This document shows positions 34,669 to 45,025 of a DNA stretch of 64,000 bases, piece after piece; within the stretch, counting starts at the first letter, position 1; each line of letters begins with the position of its first letter. The translations under genes and the position numbers were made by a program. The notes under the pieces were generated by a model that saw nothing but the letters and a program-made list of their open reading frames with translations, searched no databases and was not told where the DNA came from. The stretch is from Trema orientale (lineage: Eukaryota; Streptophyta; Magnoliopsida; Rosales; Cannabaceae): the NCBI GenBank assembly GCA_002914845.1, contig JXTC01000108.1, positions 493,353-557,352 of the forward strand, written 5' to 3'.

Positions 34669-35640
34669 TAGAGATCACAAAATACTTTGTTGCAATAATC
34701 CAAACATTGTGAGACCATATTTTTGTCAAAGATAAAAGGGTCAGGCCATCTGGGATCGAACAGGGGGATGGAGACCGTGGAGATACAAACATTAGAAGTG
34801 GGAAGAGGACCGACAAAAAACACTCCTTAGTTACATTTCAGTTTCACTATTAAAATTTCGCTTAATAATCAAGTATTTATATTAAAATAGCAATTAAGTG
34901 TTTAAGTTAAAATAATAGCATAATTAAACCGTGAAATGTTTTTTAAGAGAGTTAACACAAGCCGTGAGATAGCTTTCTAAGGTAATGCTACGTACGAACA
35001 AGGACTTAAAGAGGATAGAGTTCATGATACCCGCGAAAACGATAATATGAATGATTCGACTCAAGATTCTATCCAATCTTTAGATTTTATCTATTAAATA
35101 TTGATGGAAATTTTTAAAAGAAAGAAAGAAAGAAAAAAAAAAATGGTAATGGATGGTTGATATTATCAATTTATTTAGACTACTTTTTTCTTATATGGAC
35201 TGGACTAACATTTTACGTAATTAGTGTTTGGAATAAAATGTTTTTCGAGGGACTCAAGATCAGTAAAAGTAGGTTGTGTTTGTTCATATCATTTTTAAGG
35301 GTCCATTGATCTAGTCTGTGTGTAATGTCTTACTTCATATTACACATTTGGTGTATGTGTATATTGTATATGACGCTAAATTATGTGTTGATGGAATTAC
35401 CATAATTACCCTGGTCACCTTTCCTGTAATAACATTAACACCAACACGTTTTGACCTTTTGCTCCCCAAAATGAAGGATAAAAATACCCTTTTTGTTTCC
35501 AGGCAAACAACAACAGATGACCAATACCTGCTATAACAGGTCATAAATATCGCTTTTTGATCTTATATATAATATGCATGTGAGGGCCAAAAGGATGTGG
35601 GTCCCACAGAGAGAATGTGAATATGTATTAGATATTATTA
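34669..35640. other. Intergenic sequence upstream of the ankyrin gene
   Basis: No recognisable exon or element. The short frames overlap on both strands and lack domains. Confidence 0.35.
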
Positions 35641-35650
35641 TGATCCGCGT

Positions 35651-35672
35651 GTGTATATATATATATATATAA
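35651..35672 (+). promoter_or_regulatory. TATA-type (TA)n tract before the ankyrin gene
   Basis: A run gtatatatatatatatataa lies about 200 bp before the first ATG and about 20-30 bp before a CA-rich segment (cacactccacacacactccc) that would suit a transcription start. The tract is a candidate TATA element. The position is inferred only from spacing. Confidence 0.45.
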
Positions 35673-35863
35673 TAATTGGCACACTCCACACACACTCCCA
35701 AAGTCGGTTAGAGATCACCACGTCAGAAAACGAAAACAAGGGCTCAGTTGTATTAGTCCTCAACCCCACCAACCATTTTATCCCACTTGTTTCGTCTTGG
35801 TCCTCGTCTTCAACCCCAATTCAAGATTCAGGCCACACCCTTCCTTGCCCGCTGCTCTCGTTC

Positions 35864-36559
35864 ATGGCGTCCATGGCGGATAGAATTCTCGCTTCTGCTC
35901 GGGAAGGAAGACTAAGCGAGCTGTACAACATTTTGGCAGAGGCTCCAGGAATCCTTAACCACTTTGAGAAAGCCGAAGAAAGATTCAAAGAAACACCCCT
36001 CCACGCTGCGGTGCAGAACGGGAATGTGGCCTTTTCCATGGAGCTTCTGAGGCTGAAGCCTTCATTGGCGAGGCATGAAAACGAGAAAGGGCTACTGCCG
36101 ATTCACATTGCTGTGGAGCAGAACAAGGAGCACGTGTTCGCCCGATTCATCGAGTACGATCCAAACATGGTGCGATTTCGCGGCCGTCAAGGTCTGAGCT
36201 GCCTGCTTCTGGCTTCAAAGCTCTCGAGTAGAGGAGCCGTCAAAAGCATCCTGGCGGTGTCGCCGGAATCGGTCGAGGACCGTACGGCGAGGGGAGAAAC
36301 GGTGTTCCACCTGGCGGTGAACGACCCTGAGTTCTTTGTGTTCTTATTCAGAACAGTGGTGGAACTGCTCAAGCAACGGGATGGCGGTACGGCGATTATG
36401 GAGCAACTTTTCAATCGTCAAAATGATAACGGCGAGACGATGATCCATCTCATTGTTCTGTACAAGACGGAGAACGAACCAGACTCGGACTTGGAGTCGG
36501 CGGCGGGGAACTTAACGTCAATCTCAAAGGAAGAAGACGATCGTCAGGTAATTTTAATT

Positions 36560-36597
<38 letters not shown>

Positions 36598-37229
36598 AAT
36601 GATTATTATTATTATTATCGACTTCTTGGATTGGAGTATACTATGTTATTAGTATTTTAATAATATTATTAATATCCTGTTAATAGAGGAGGAGGATGCT
36701 GGAGACTGTGGTGGAATTGGGAGGAAGCTACCTGAATCTCAAGTTGTGCTGCACCAATGATAAAAACAGGGGTCTGAACGCCACCGGTTTGGCTACCAAG
36801 TTTAAGCTTCAGGATATAAATGAGGTGTTGGAGTCGTGCAAACCTTCAAGCAGCTCCTGTCTGAATCTCAGCCGGCCTCGTCTCCAAGCAATGTTGTCGA
36901 TCGACAAAGAGTGGAAACCCCTCCTCCAAACCTTTCTGGCTATGACCGCGACCATGTCTTTCATGGTGGTCAGCCAACTCATATTTCACCCGATCGAGTC
37001 TCCAATCTCATCCGGATTCGTCTGGCTCTTCAGCACCCTTTTATTGTTCGGGTCATTTGTTGGCATGACGCTGCTTTCCTACGTTCCCACCCCACTGACT
37101 CTTTGCTTGGCCGGCATCTACTTGACCGCTGTTTTCATCAGTGTGGATAGTAGGCTTGGTTGGTTAGCTGCAGTCATCACTTGGGTAGGTTTTATCATTC
37201 TCAGTTGGGAGCTAAGTCCTCATATCTAG
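35864..37229 (+). CDS. Ankyrin-repeat transmembrane protein (BDA1-like)
   Basis: Two exons, 35864-36547 and 36687-37229, joined in phase 0, give 408 residues. A second ATG three codons on (35873) is equally usable; a frame open further upstream lacks the family's N-terminal pattern. Residues about 45-165 hold ankyrin repeats (ETPLHAAVQNGNVAFSMELL, GLLPIHIAVEQNKEHVFARF, GLSCLLLASKLSSRGAVKSI, GETVFHLAVND). The C-terminal exon carries about four hydrophobic segments (TFLAMTATMSFMVVSQLIF, FVWLFSTLLLFGSFVGMTLL, LTLCLAGIYLTAVFISV, AAVITWVGFIILSWEL). This layout matches plant BDA1/ACD6-like proteins, several of which act in defence signalling at the plasma membrane. That role is inferred from the family. 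No stop or frameshift was found, so the gene looks intact. The intron starts with an ATG-trinucleotide microsatellite. Confidence 0.9.
36556..36620 (+). repeat. (ATG)n/(ATT)n microsatellite in the ankyrin gene intron
   Basis: About a dozen ATG units followed by ATT units begin eleven bases after the GT donor. If the intron is retained, the frame stays open and would add a run of methionines then isoleucines before a stop near 36652. Confidence 0.9.
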
Positions 37230-37560
37230 TGTCATTCATGTTTTTTCGATACTTGCTGACTTAGCCATTGATGAGGATTTTCATTTTCACAAGAACAACA
37301 AAATGTAGAGCAAGACAAGACTCTTTCCTATTATGCTAATGCTTTTTTCTGATGCGAATTATCATGTTGGAGTTGGAACAAAATGTACCTAGACTTGTTA
37401 TGCTAATGCTCTTTTTTCTAATGCACATTATCCTATTGAAACTTCTTCTACTCTCAATTGTTGTATATTCATATTCAGCCGGTGTTATCCTTTCCATCAT
37501 AATCATATTTGTATGATCTGTTTGGGGTTGGTTGAGGAGATAAATGTGAGCCATAGCCAT
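37230..37560. other. 3' flank of the ankyrin gene
   Basis: Probable 3' UTR and intergenic DNA. A short direct repeat (tatgctaatgctttttt / tatgctaatgctctttttt) occurs at about 37333 and 37399. Confidence 0.4.
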
Positions 37561-37745
37561 GTGTTGGTTCACCTAGCAAGTATAAGTCTAGAAGATGCAG
37601 GTGTTGGTTCACCTAGTATAAGTCTAGAAGATGCAGGTGTTGGTTCATGTAGTATAGGTGTAGAAGATGCAGTTGTTAGTTCAGGTAGTATAAGTCTAGA
37701 AGATGCAGGTGTTGGTTCACCTAGTATAAGCCTAGATGATGCAGG
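37561..37745. repeat. 36-bp minisatellite, about five units
   Basis: The unit is gtgttggttcacctagtata followed by agtctagaagatgcag. Units differ by a few bases. Because the unit is a multiple of three, one frame stays open on each strand (plus: SISLEDAGVGSP repeated). Both open frames start and stop just outside the array, so they are more likely by-products of the repeat than genes. Confidence 0.88.
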
Positions 37746-38228
37746 TACTACATAATGCTGCAATGATTTACAGCAATGATTTACAGATCTAACGAGGATG
37801 AAGGAGCTACATATATGGCTTGCTGGTGGGGACCCATATGGGGTCTTGCCTTGCTATTGCGTATTAGCCAATTCCTTTTTTTGCAGCTACCGCTGTTGTC
37901 TTGCGTATTAGCCACCGTCAGGGACTTTCATGAACTGCAGTCACTGCCTTTTTGTAAAACTCCCTCTTTGGTTTGGAGTTCATTTTTTGTTTTCTTTTCT
38001 TATGAATAGTTGATGGGTTTTATCAGGTTGTTGTTTTGATACAATGCTGCTTATCATGTGGGGTTTTTGTTTCTATAATGAGATACAATGCTGCTTACAT
38101 GATCATGATCAATACTTGCATCTTGTAATATGTTATGCTCAGTTTTTTTGTTGCCTCTTGTCTTTGGATCGACTAGTTCAGACTAAGTTCACTTCCACTG
38201 CTCGTTTGAGCTGAGAACGAGCTTGGTT
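37746..38228. other. Intergenic sequence, no gene seen
   Basis: Short repeats of gatacaatgctgctta and gtattagcca. No domain was identified. Confidence 0.35.
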
Positions 38229-38395
38229 TTATCAATATCTTATATGGAAAGGTACAAAGTTATTACAAATCACAGTTTTTCTTGTTTCTCTTTCTAATGG
38301 ATTTCTGTCCGGTTGGTTTCTTGATGATTTGGTGGGAAAGGACTATAGTATTGGATGATTCGGTCTAAGGAGAAAGCTTTTTGCAGGGGAGGAAG
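38229..38395. repeat. Direct repeat of 38807-38973, copy 1
   Basis: Blocks atggaaaggtacaaagt, cagtttttcttgtttctct, ggatttctgtccggttggtt and gaggaagtgtcctg recur 578 bp downstream with about one change in ten bases. A LINE zinc-domain fragment lies between the two copies. Confidence 0.85.
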
Positions 38396-38640
38396 TGTCC
38401 TGTTATGGGCTTTCTACTTGAAAGAGTCTGAAGATATCTATTTTTCCACCTTTTTTTTTATTCCTTTTTTGGTTGGCAAACCGCATGGTCGAGCTCTTTT
38501 GCGAATATCAATTGATATTCCACAAAAATCATATCATTCATTTATTAATGTCCCTTGTCATTTTTTGCTCTTGTAGGCTATAAATTTTGGTAGCATATAT
38601 TATTCTCTAGTCGTTTCATTTTGTTATCTTTTATTTCATT

Positions 38641-38790
38641 CTTACTTTCACAATGAATCAAATCTCCACCCAAACCATAGTATCCTTGCCACGATGCAAT
38701 TTTTTTCTAAAAAGATGTAGAGCACTTTCCTCTACTGATAGACAAAGTGGGCAAAAGTCCTCATCATGAGCACAATGTACTCCACCAACT
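38641..38790 (-). pseudogene. LINE zf-RVT (zinc-binding) fragment 2
   Basis: Minus-strand reading gives HCAHDEDFCPLCLSVEESAL and HLF, followed after a frame slip by MVWVEI-like residues equivalent to ARxLWFG. This is the conserved zinc-binding motif (HDE..CPLC...ES.LH.L) of L1 ORF2. It is homologous to 32195-32480. Only about 50 codons remain. Confidence 0.82.
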
Positions 38791-38806
38791 TTATCTAAAG
38801 ATTCAA

Positions 38807-38973
38807 TATCTTGTATGGAAAGGTACATAGTCATTACAAATCACGGTTTTTCTTGTTTCTCTCTATAATGGATTTCTGCCTGGTTGGTTTCTTGATGATT
38901 TGGTGGAAAAGGACTATAGCATTGGATGATTCGGTCTAAGGGGAAAGGTTTTTAGAGGGGAGGAAGTGTCCTG
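38807..38973. repeat. Direct repeat of 38229-38395, copy 2
   Basis: See copy 1. Upstream of this copy the sequence diverges, so the duplication unit ends near 38807. Confidence 0.85.
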
Positions 38974-39444
38974 CTGTCATCTATGAAATGATTTATAAGA
39001 TCATCTGATTTTGTCACGAATAGTGATAACTGTGGTTATAATTAGTATATCTGCATTCTGGTACTGTGAACGCTCACGTCTCATAGCAAGCTCTTATTTG
39101 TACCACTTTCTCACGAACAATGTATAGATCAAGTTCTATGCGTTCAGTGTGCTACATTTCAGACTTCAAGTACCAAAATAATTATGACACAACGGAATAC
39201 AAAATTCAGATTTGAAATTCTTACTTCATTGTCCTTGCCTATGCACATTATACAGTTATACAGTCATTATACATTATACAGTTATTTTTGTCAATCAAGA
39301 GGTTTCAGCTGCACAACAAAATTATGGTGGAACTTGTTCAGAAACAAAAACCTTTCAAAAGCCAATAAATACCGGTAATTGACTGTATAATGTGTGTTAA
39401 AACCGATACAATTATATGAAGTAATATTTACAGGAGAGATTACC
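38974..39444. other. Intergenic sequence, no gene seen
   Basis: A short tandem repeat (attatacagttatacagtca) lies near 39246-39285. Otherwise nothing was recognised. Confidence 0.4.
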
Positions 39445-40205
39445 TTCTAGGGACTAAAGCGTACCTTTAAAGAGAGTGAGGTAACGGAATACAACAGAAA
39501 CATGAATCCAAGCAACCAAAATATCTGTAAATAAGACTTTGATATTAAAAAAGATTGCAGTTCTCGATGTCTAGTTACAATACCATGATAATATTAGAGT
39601 ATCCTTGGATACTTCTCTAAAGATTAACTGTTGATATTCCCATAGATAACATATGTTTTTATGATACCTCCAATATCTAAGCTGGGAACTAAGGGAATAA
39701 AAGCTACTCAGATGCATCTGATCCAACAACTGCAAGGCAACAAACAGTGTGAAACTGTTGTTGCTGTGCAGGAACAAAATGACAACTAACAGTAGGGGCA
39801 TGAAACATTCTTCTGCCCTTTCACCAATATGTTCCTATTTAGGCTCAACAATTCTCAAAACTTCCCACTTTGGTCCTGTGGGCATTCCAGAAACTGTGGT
39901 AAATTGTACCATATAAGCATTGCATTTTTTGGCAGTGTTTGATACATCATTCTCATAGTCACTTAGTTCCCCATTCTCCACCAAACTGAAGTCCCCATCC
40001 TGCAAGTGTTCCTCATCAGCAATAGTACCCAAACCCTCCCCAAGATTAGCATTTGCAGCCTCTTCAAACTCTTCTGTGTTCTAACCAACATCATCAGGAC
40101 CGCCGCCTCTCATAACAAGGGCCACTTCCCGCTGCGTATGATTAGTCTTGTAGGCACCAAAATAGAGGGCGATTTCCCTGAGTGTAAACATGGAAACTTA
40201 TCTCC
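39445..40205 (-). pseudogene. Second, inverted copy of the alpha-COP tail
   Basis: Read on the minus strand it aligns with 27421-28275, from GGGAGATAAGTTTCC through DEEHLQDGDFSLVENGELSD, SGMPTG, GTTGAGCCTAAATAGGAACA, the CPYC region (frame-shifted) and the downstream flank to ggtacgcttta. It therefore contains the same internal deletion between SGMP and the zinc-motif exon as the gene at 24474. It carries its own stops and indels (for example gttggttAGaacac and a frameshift in the CPYC exon). It is not functional. Similarity begins abruptly at 40205, where the AtuA-like pseudogene starts. Confidence 0.9.
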
Positions 40206-42310
40206 CAGTTACATCATCACTAGCCATCGGAGATGAAACGTCATCACCAACACTAGTCGCTTTCAGACCGTCAACTCCAATTATGTAAGTAAATACACAA
40301 CTGGTGCTGCCTGGCAATATTTCTTCAAACCATGATCTGTCCTTAAAAAAAAAATACAGAAAAGCAATATTAAATCTAGTAGAACTCAGAAGCTTCAATC
40401 ATTTTAAAGGGAAGAATTAATACAACCACAATCCTTCCAAAAAGTCATAGTTTTTTGCTCATTTGAACAGTCCTGCATAAATAGCATCGGCAAAATTTGA
40501 AAACTTATCTACCAGGAATTCAGCAGCCTTACACGTTTAACACATTCATATCCTCCATAAGATATCTCTCCCCATTCATTATACACATAGAGAGGCTCCA
40601 AAAATTTGGACCACTTCTCCAATATTTATATCCACATACCTAAAATATAGTTATAGTAAGTGTTAAATCAAACAAGAAATGATCAAAAGAGAGGAAACAA
40701 GAAAGGCGGAAACTGATAAAATTTTTCAAGCTGATAAATGATTCCAGACAAAAGCAATATTTCTAAAGGTAAGTAGGCCAACATTACGTTTCAATCCCTG
40801 TCGTTTCCTCGAAACAGTTGCATTTGACTATTATACCAGCCCAGGAATCTCAACAGACCCCACTTTACAAAGACCATAGACTCTTAATAACAACAAGGAT
40901 AAGACATGGAGGATCCTATAAGCAGTCCTTGACCAGAGCAAGTTATAAGAGAATGAAACATTTTGAAGACCAATTATCTGCATTACAGGCAAATAGACAA
41001 AGATTTCAGTCATTTATCATTTTCCTATTTCATTTGAAGAACTATATGTGCATAAACCTACCACATCAGGGGTGACATAGGCACTGGGATCCCCAATTTT
41101 ATATAGAAGTTGTTGAGCACAAGTATTAAAATTTAAAACCCTGCCACTACCTTCTACCTTTGCCACACATATTCTTCCATCAGAACTAATTTCAGCATAA
41201 TGATGTGACAAATCAAGGAGCTGAGCGAAAGACATGTCTCAATACTTGTCCTCTACAAAAAATATGACTACATAACACTATCACCTTCTTGTGTCTATAA
41301 ATTAATACACGGGAAAAAAAAGGAAAAAAAAAAAAAAAGAAGCTGCACATTTTCCTCCAAAGCCCCTTTCTTTTAGGTTGATAAAACTAAACGAATAATT
41401 CACCTGGATGCTTGAAGTAGGCCCCTGTAAGTTGACAACCACACTCCAAAAGATGGCTAGCCAGAGACCCCTGTGCTAGAAGTTCTAAATTCTCCCAGTT
41501 CCAACCCAGTTCGAATACCTATTCATACACCATTAGAATCCTTCAGTAATTGTCCTATCCGAATCAAACCATGATGGACTTAACAAAGAAAAATTCTTAA
41601 TCAATAGTCAGTTAGAAAGGGCATCATATACATATTTTAAATTTTTTTTATTGAAGAAGTTATAAAGAACATGTAATCATACCAAAAAAATAGAAAAGGC
41701 TGATAGGGTCAAACATGCATTTGTCGGAAGTTCCAACAAACATATGATTTTTACAGATCTAAGAGACAGGGGGCATATAAGATTCCAATTTTCTAGATTA
41801 AAACTTATTTTATACTCAAGTATACGGTATAACTCATACAAGTAATGTCATAAGAGCAAATTAATCAAAATACATACCATTGGTGCCAAAAATAAGGCAG
41901 CATCAGCAACACAGGAAGTTATCACTACATTAGATTGATGCTTTTCCAAACATTCAACAACAGGAGCTGTACCAAGAAATGTGCTTATACCTTTCATCAA
42001 TTACACCAAAATGATAAGGTCCACCTTCTCAAGAAGAATACAGAGCAAAGCAGAGAAAAGTTAAATTGCTACAGGATCACACTCTTAATTTATTTTCCAA
42101 CAAATAGATAATTTCGGAGAAACATGCAAATGGAAGAAAGAGTAGCCCTGACCAGTGTCACTAACGTGTTGCAGTAACATAAAGAATTCACACAAATAGC
42201 TTCAATTTAGAGATACGAACATTGTACCAATCAAAGTTACAATTAGAGGTACTAAAACCTTACACCTTCCATGCTATGTGATTTCTCATCGAGGATCTTG
42301 AACCTACATA
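40206..42310 (-). pseudogene. AtuA/DUF1446-family gene, 5' truncated and broken
   Basis: Minus-strand exon pieces in order: about 42310-42260 (ILDEKSHSMEG); about 41991-41878 (ISTFLGTAPVVECLEKHQSN, VVITSCVADAALFLAPM); about 41522-41404 (VFELGWNWENLELLAQGSLA, HLLECGCQLTGAYFKHPG); about 41250-41058 (MSFAQLLDLSHHYAEISSDG, GDPSAYVTPDVV); about 40610-40500 (EWGEISYGGYECVKR, then KAAEFLV); about 40356-40206 (RSWFEEILPGSTSCVFTYII, GVDGLKA). This is the plant homologue of the acyclic terpene utilisation AtuA family, whose plant function I do not know. Damage includes a stop in DKY*DMSF at about 41240, a frameshift between VKR and KAAEF, a missing exon before WGEISYGG, no N-terminal 150 or so residues, and replacement of the C-terminus by the alpha-COP fragment. 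Confidence 0.88.
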
Positions 42311-44181
42311 AACAACAAAATGCAAGTTTTGTTAAGTTATAGTAATTAGTGTTATCCAATTAAAACAATAAAATGATTTAATCGTAAAACTATCCTTGAT
42401 TGAAATGAATGTTGCGTAACATTTGGAGCTCATATAGATTCTTATCTGCAACTCATTAGTACCTTCTAAAGGTGACTTCAAATAATTGAGAAAGAAATAA
42501 TTGATCTGCATAATAGACCAAAACAGAAAGGAAGGAGAATGGAGGGATTTTTTCTTTTTCACTTCTTCCTTTCAATCAAATTAAGATAGTTGCTGGAGTG
42601 GACTACAATATGAAGCCTCCTACACCTTAAAACTTTTTAGTGGGAATGGTAGCCTCATATCACCAAATAACCAGAAGACTGACTAAGAAACACAAAGCTG
42701 AAATTGATGACAAGAAAGCATCAAACAAAATCATAATATCAAGAAGTCACATAAATGTATGTCCTAAATTTAGAAGCTATGTTAGCTCAAAAATCGATCT
42801 ATAACAATCCTCAATCCTGAAACACAGTTTCAAATTCATGGATAATAGATAAGCAAAAGAAGCTCATAGTTCAAGTAAACCTGAACATTAAAAAATCGAT
42901 TACAGGATAAAATCTTCCCCAAAGTCAATCTAACATGGTCATTTCTAGCACAAAAATTTATACTTGAGAAACCCAAGAAGGTCTAAGATATAGCACATAC
43001 ATTATCACTAATGGTCAACTGGGAATATTTATGTTCTTGGATCATTAAACAGCAGGAATTTTAGTGTAGCAACCACTATGATCATATCAATGCTTTCTTG
43101 ACCTAGATTAAGCCAAAAAAAAAAAAAAAAATTCTAATTTATTCTACGGTAAGAAGGAAGATTAGAAGTGCTTAACTATACGAAAAACCAAAAAAATTTA
43201 ACTTAATTAAATTCCTGAAAATTGACTGTTCGACACATGCTTCAGTTATAGCCAAAAATGATAACAAAACAACCTGGGAATATTATGCGCAAGATGCAGA
43301 ACCTTGGTTTTATATTGTTATTCCTTGCTGATACTCAAAGAAAACTATGTCCTTAATTCTTAAAGTAAGAATCCAGAAAGGACATTATTTAAAGCATCTC
43401 CTCAACCAACTGCAAACCTGGAAACTATTACAATTCTCATCCAAAACCAAACAGTCTCAACTATCAGTTTTCAAACCATCACCTTGAGAGATTTGATTCT
43501 TCTCTAATTTCCTAAAAAAATTTACCAAAAAAACAATAAATTAAGTAATTCATGCAAAACAAACCCATATTAGATAATAAAATACTTCCTTATGCCAAGT
43601 TAAAACCTCTTTTGTTTTTGGCAATCTGACATGGTCATTTCCAATTTGTGCACTTAAAGTGTCTTTATGTTTATCTGAAAAAAGGCTCTGTTTTTATCCA
43701 GGACTAGTAAAACAATGCAATACGGCCAGTCTCTGTTTAAATTCAAACCATATTTAATTTCTACTATCATTCCAACATTTATCATTTATTAAGAAAGAAT
43801 ACCATATTATGTAAAATCCAAAGAAGCCACATTTAATGGAATAAGCCAACAAAGTACAAACCCAAACCCAAACCCAAAGCCCATACAGATTGATAGCCAA
43901 ACATCCAAACCCAAACAATTATATAGCCACCACCCATAAAGATTCATAGCTAAAAAAATCCAAACCCAAACAATTTCATGGCCAAAAAAACCAAAATTCA
44001 AACAATTTCACAGGCAAATAAAGAAAAGAAAAAAGTACCTGAGAACCTCGAACAAATTACAAATCTGAAAAAAAATAAATAAATAAATAAATAAAAATTG
44101 AAATTAGTGAGAGAGGAGACACACGATTTGGAACAAACACTAAAAATCAATTTTCGAAATTGCGGAGAAACTTACAGGTGT

Positions 44182-44189
<8 letters not shown>
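42311..44189. other. Sequence 5' of the AtuA-like pseudogene
   Basis: No AtuA N-terminal exon was found here. A 29-base segment on the minus strand (atttgtaatttgttcgaggt..., about 44070-44042) has both AG and GT neighbours. Together with the TC-rich tract at 44190-44265 it could be a leader exon of the former gene. A run of (aaccca)n-like sequence lies at about 43855-43990. Confidence 0.35.
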
Positions 44190-44223
<34 letters not shown>

Positions 44224-44265
44224 ATGAGTGTGAGCTAGAAGAGAGAGAGAGAGAGAGAGAGAGCC
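44190..44265. repeat. (GA)n microsatellite, two blocks
   Basis: Two runs of GAGAGA separated by ccatgagtgtgagctaga. On the minus strand these are TC-rich, as in many plant 5' UTRs. They lie between the AtuA-like pseudogene (minus) and the B3 pseudogene (plus), so this may be a former bidirectional promoter. Confidence 0.85.
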
Positions 44266-45025
44266 GAAATTTGAAGACAAGTCTGAAATTTCTTACTATT
44301 CGTTTTCGTCTCTCGAGCAAGATGTCGGTTTTTTTGGTGGGTCAGAATCTGAGTACTGTAATCTTTATCATTCGTCTTCGTCTTCGTACATTGTCCTCGA
44401 AACTCTCGTAACTCATTTTTTACTCTTCCTTTAACTACTTTTCTCTTCAAACGCTTTACTTTGCTTTGCTCCCTTCTACTATGGAGTCCACCCAGTTGCA
44501 GATGAAAATGTTGCCTCTTTTCGCCCTGGTAATGAATGAACCCGCAATTATTGAACATAAACTGGTAACTGTTCTTCTCCCCCGTTTTTTCCGTTTTTGA
44601 TTTTATTAATTTAATTTGTTCTTTGTTTAAGGACTGAGAAAACTAAGTGGAAGAAACTATAATTTATTTCTTGTCTGGGCTGGAACTTAACTCTCTCTTT
44701 TTTTTTTCTTTTTTTTTTGTGACGAAGAAGGTGAAGTGTGATAGGAAAATTTTGTATAATTATTTTGGTATTGATTTTCTTTTTGGTTCATGGGCATTGT
44801 TTGTTTCATTATTTTATTCTTTTTGGGGACTTTGTTATAAATCCATGGCACCTAATCTCCATAATGTTTTTGGGTTTTGTTTTTCCTTACGGTTCATGGG
44901 CTTTTTTTTTTATTATTCAAGAACACTGGATTTGTTTGATCACTTTTTTGTTTGTTTTTTTTTTAATTTGAATTTTAATATGGACTTTGTTCTAAACCAT
45001 TAATATAATGTGGCACCTAATTCAG

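Noticed and set aside
40206..42310. A functional AtuA/DUF1446 gene on the minus strand
   Set aside because: In-frame stop (DKY*DMSF), a frameshift after VKR, a missing internal exon, absence of the first 150 or so residues and loss of the natural C-terminus.
44481..44529. First exon of the B3 gene (MESTQLQMKMLPLFAL)
   Set aside because: It has an ATG and a possible donor, but does not resemble the first exon of VRN1-like genes and cannot be linked.
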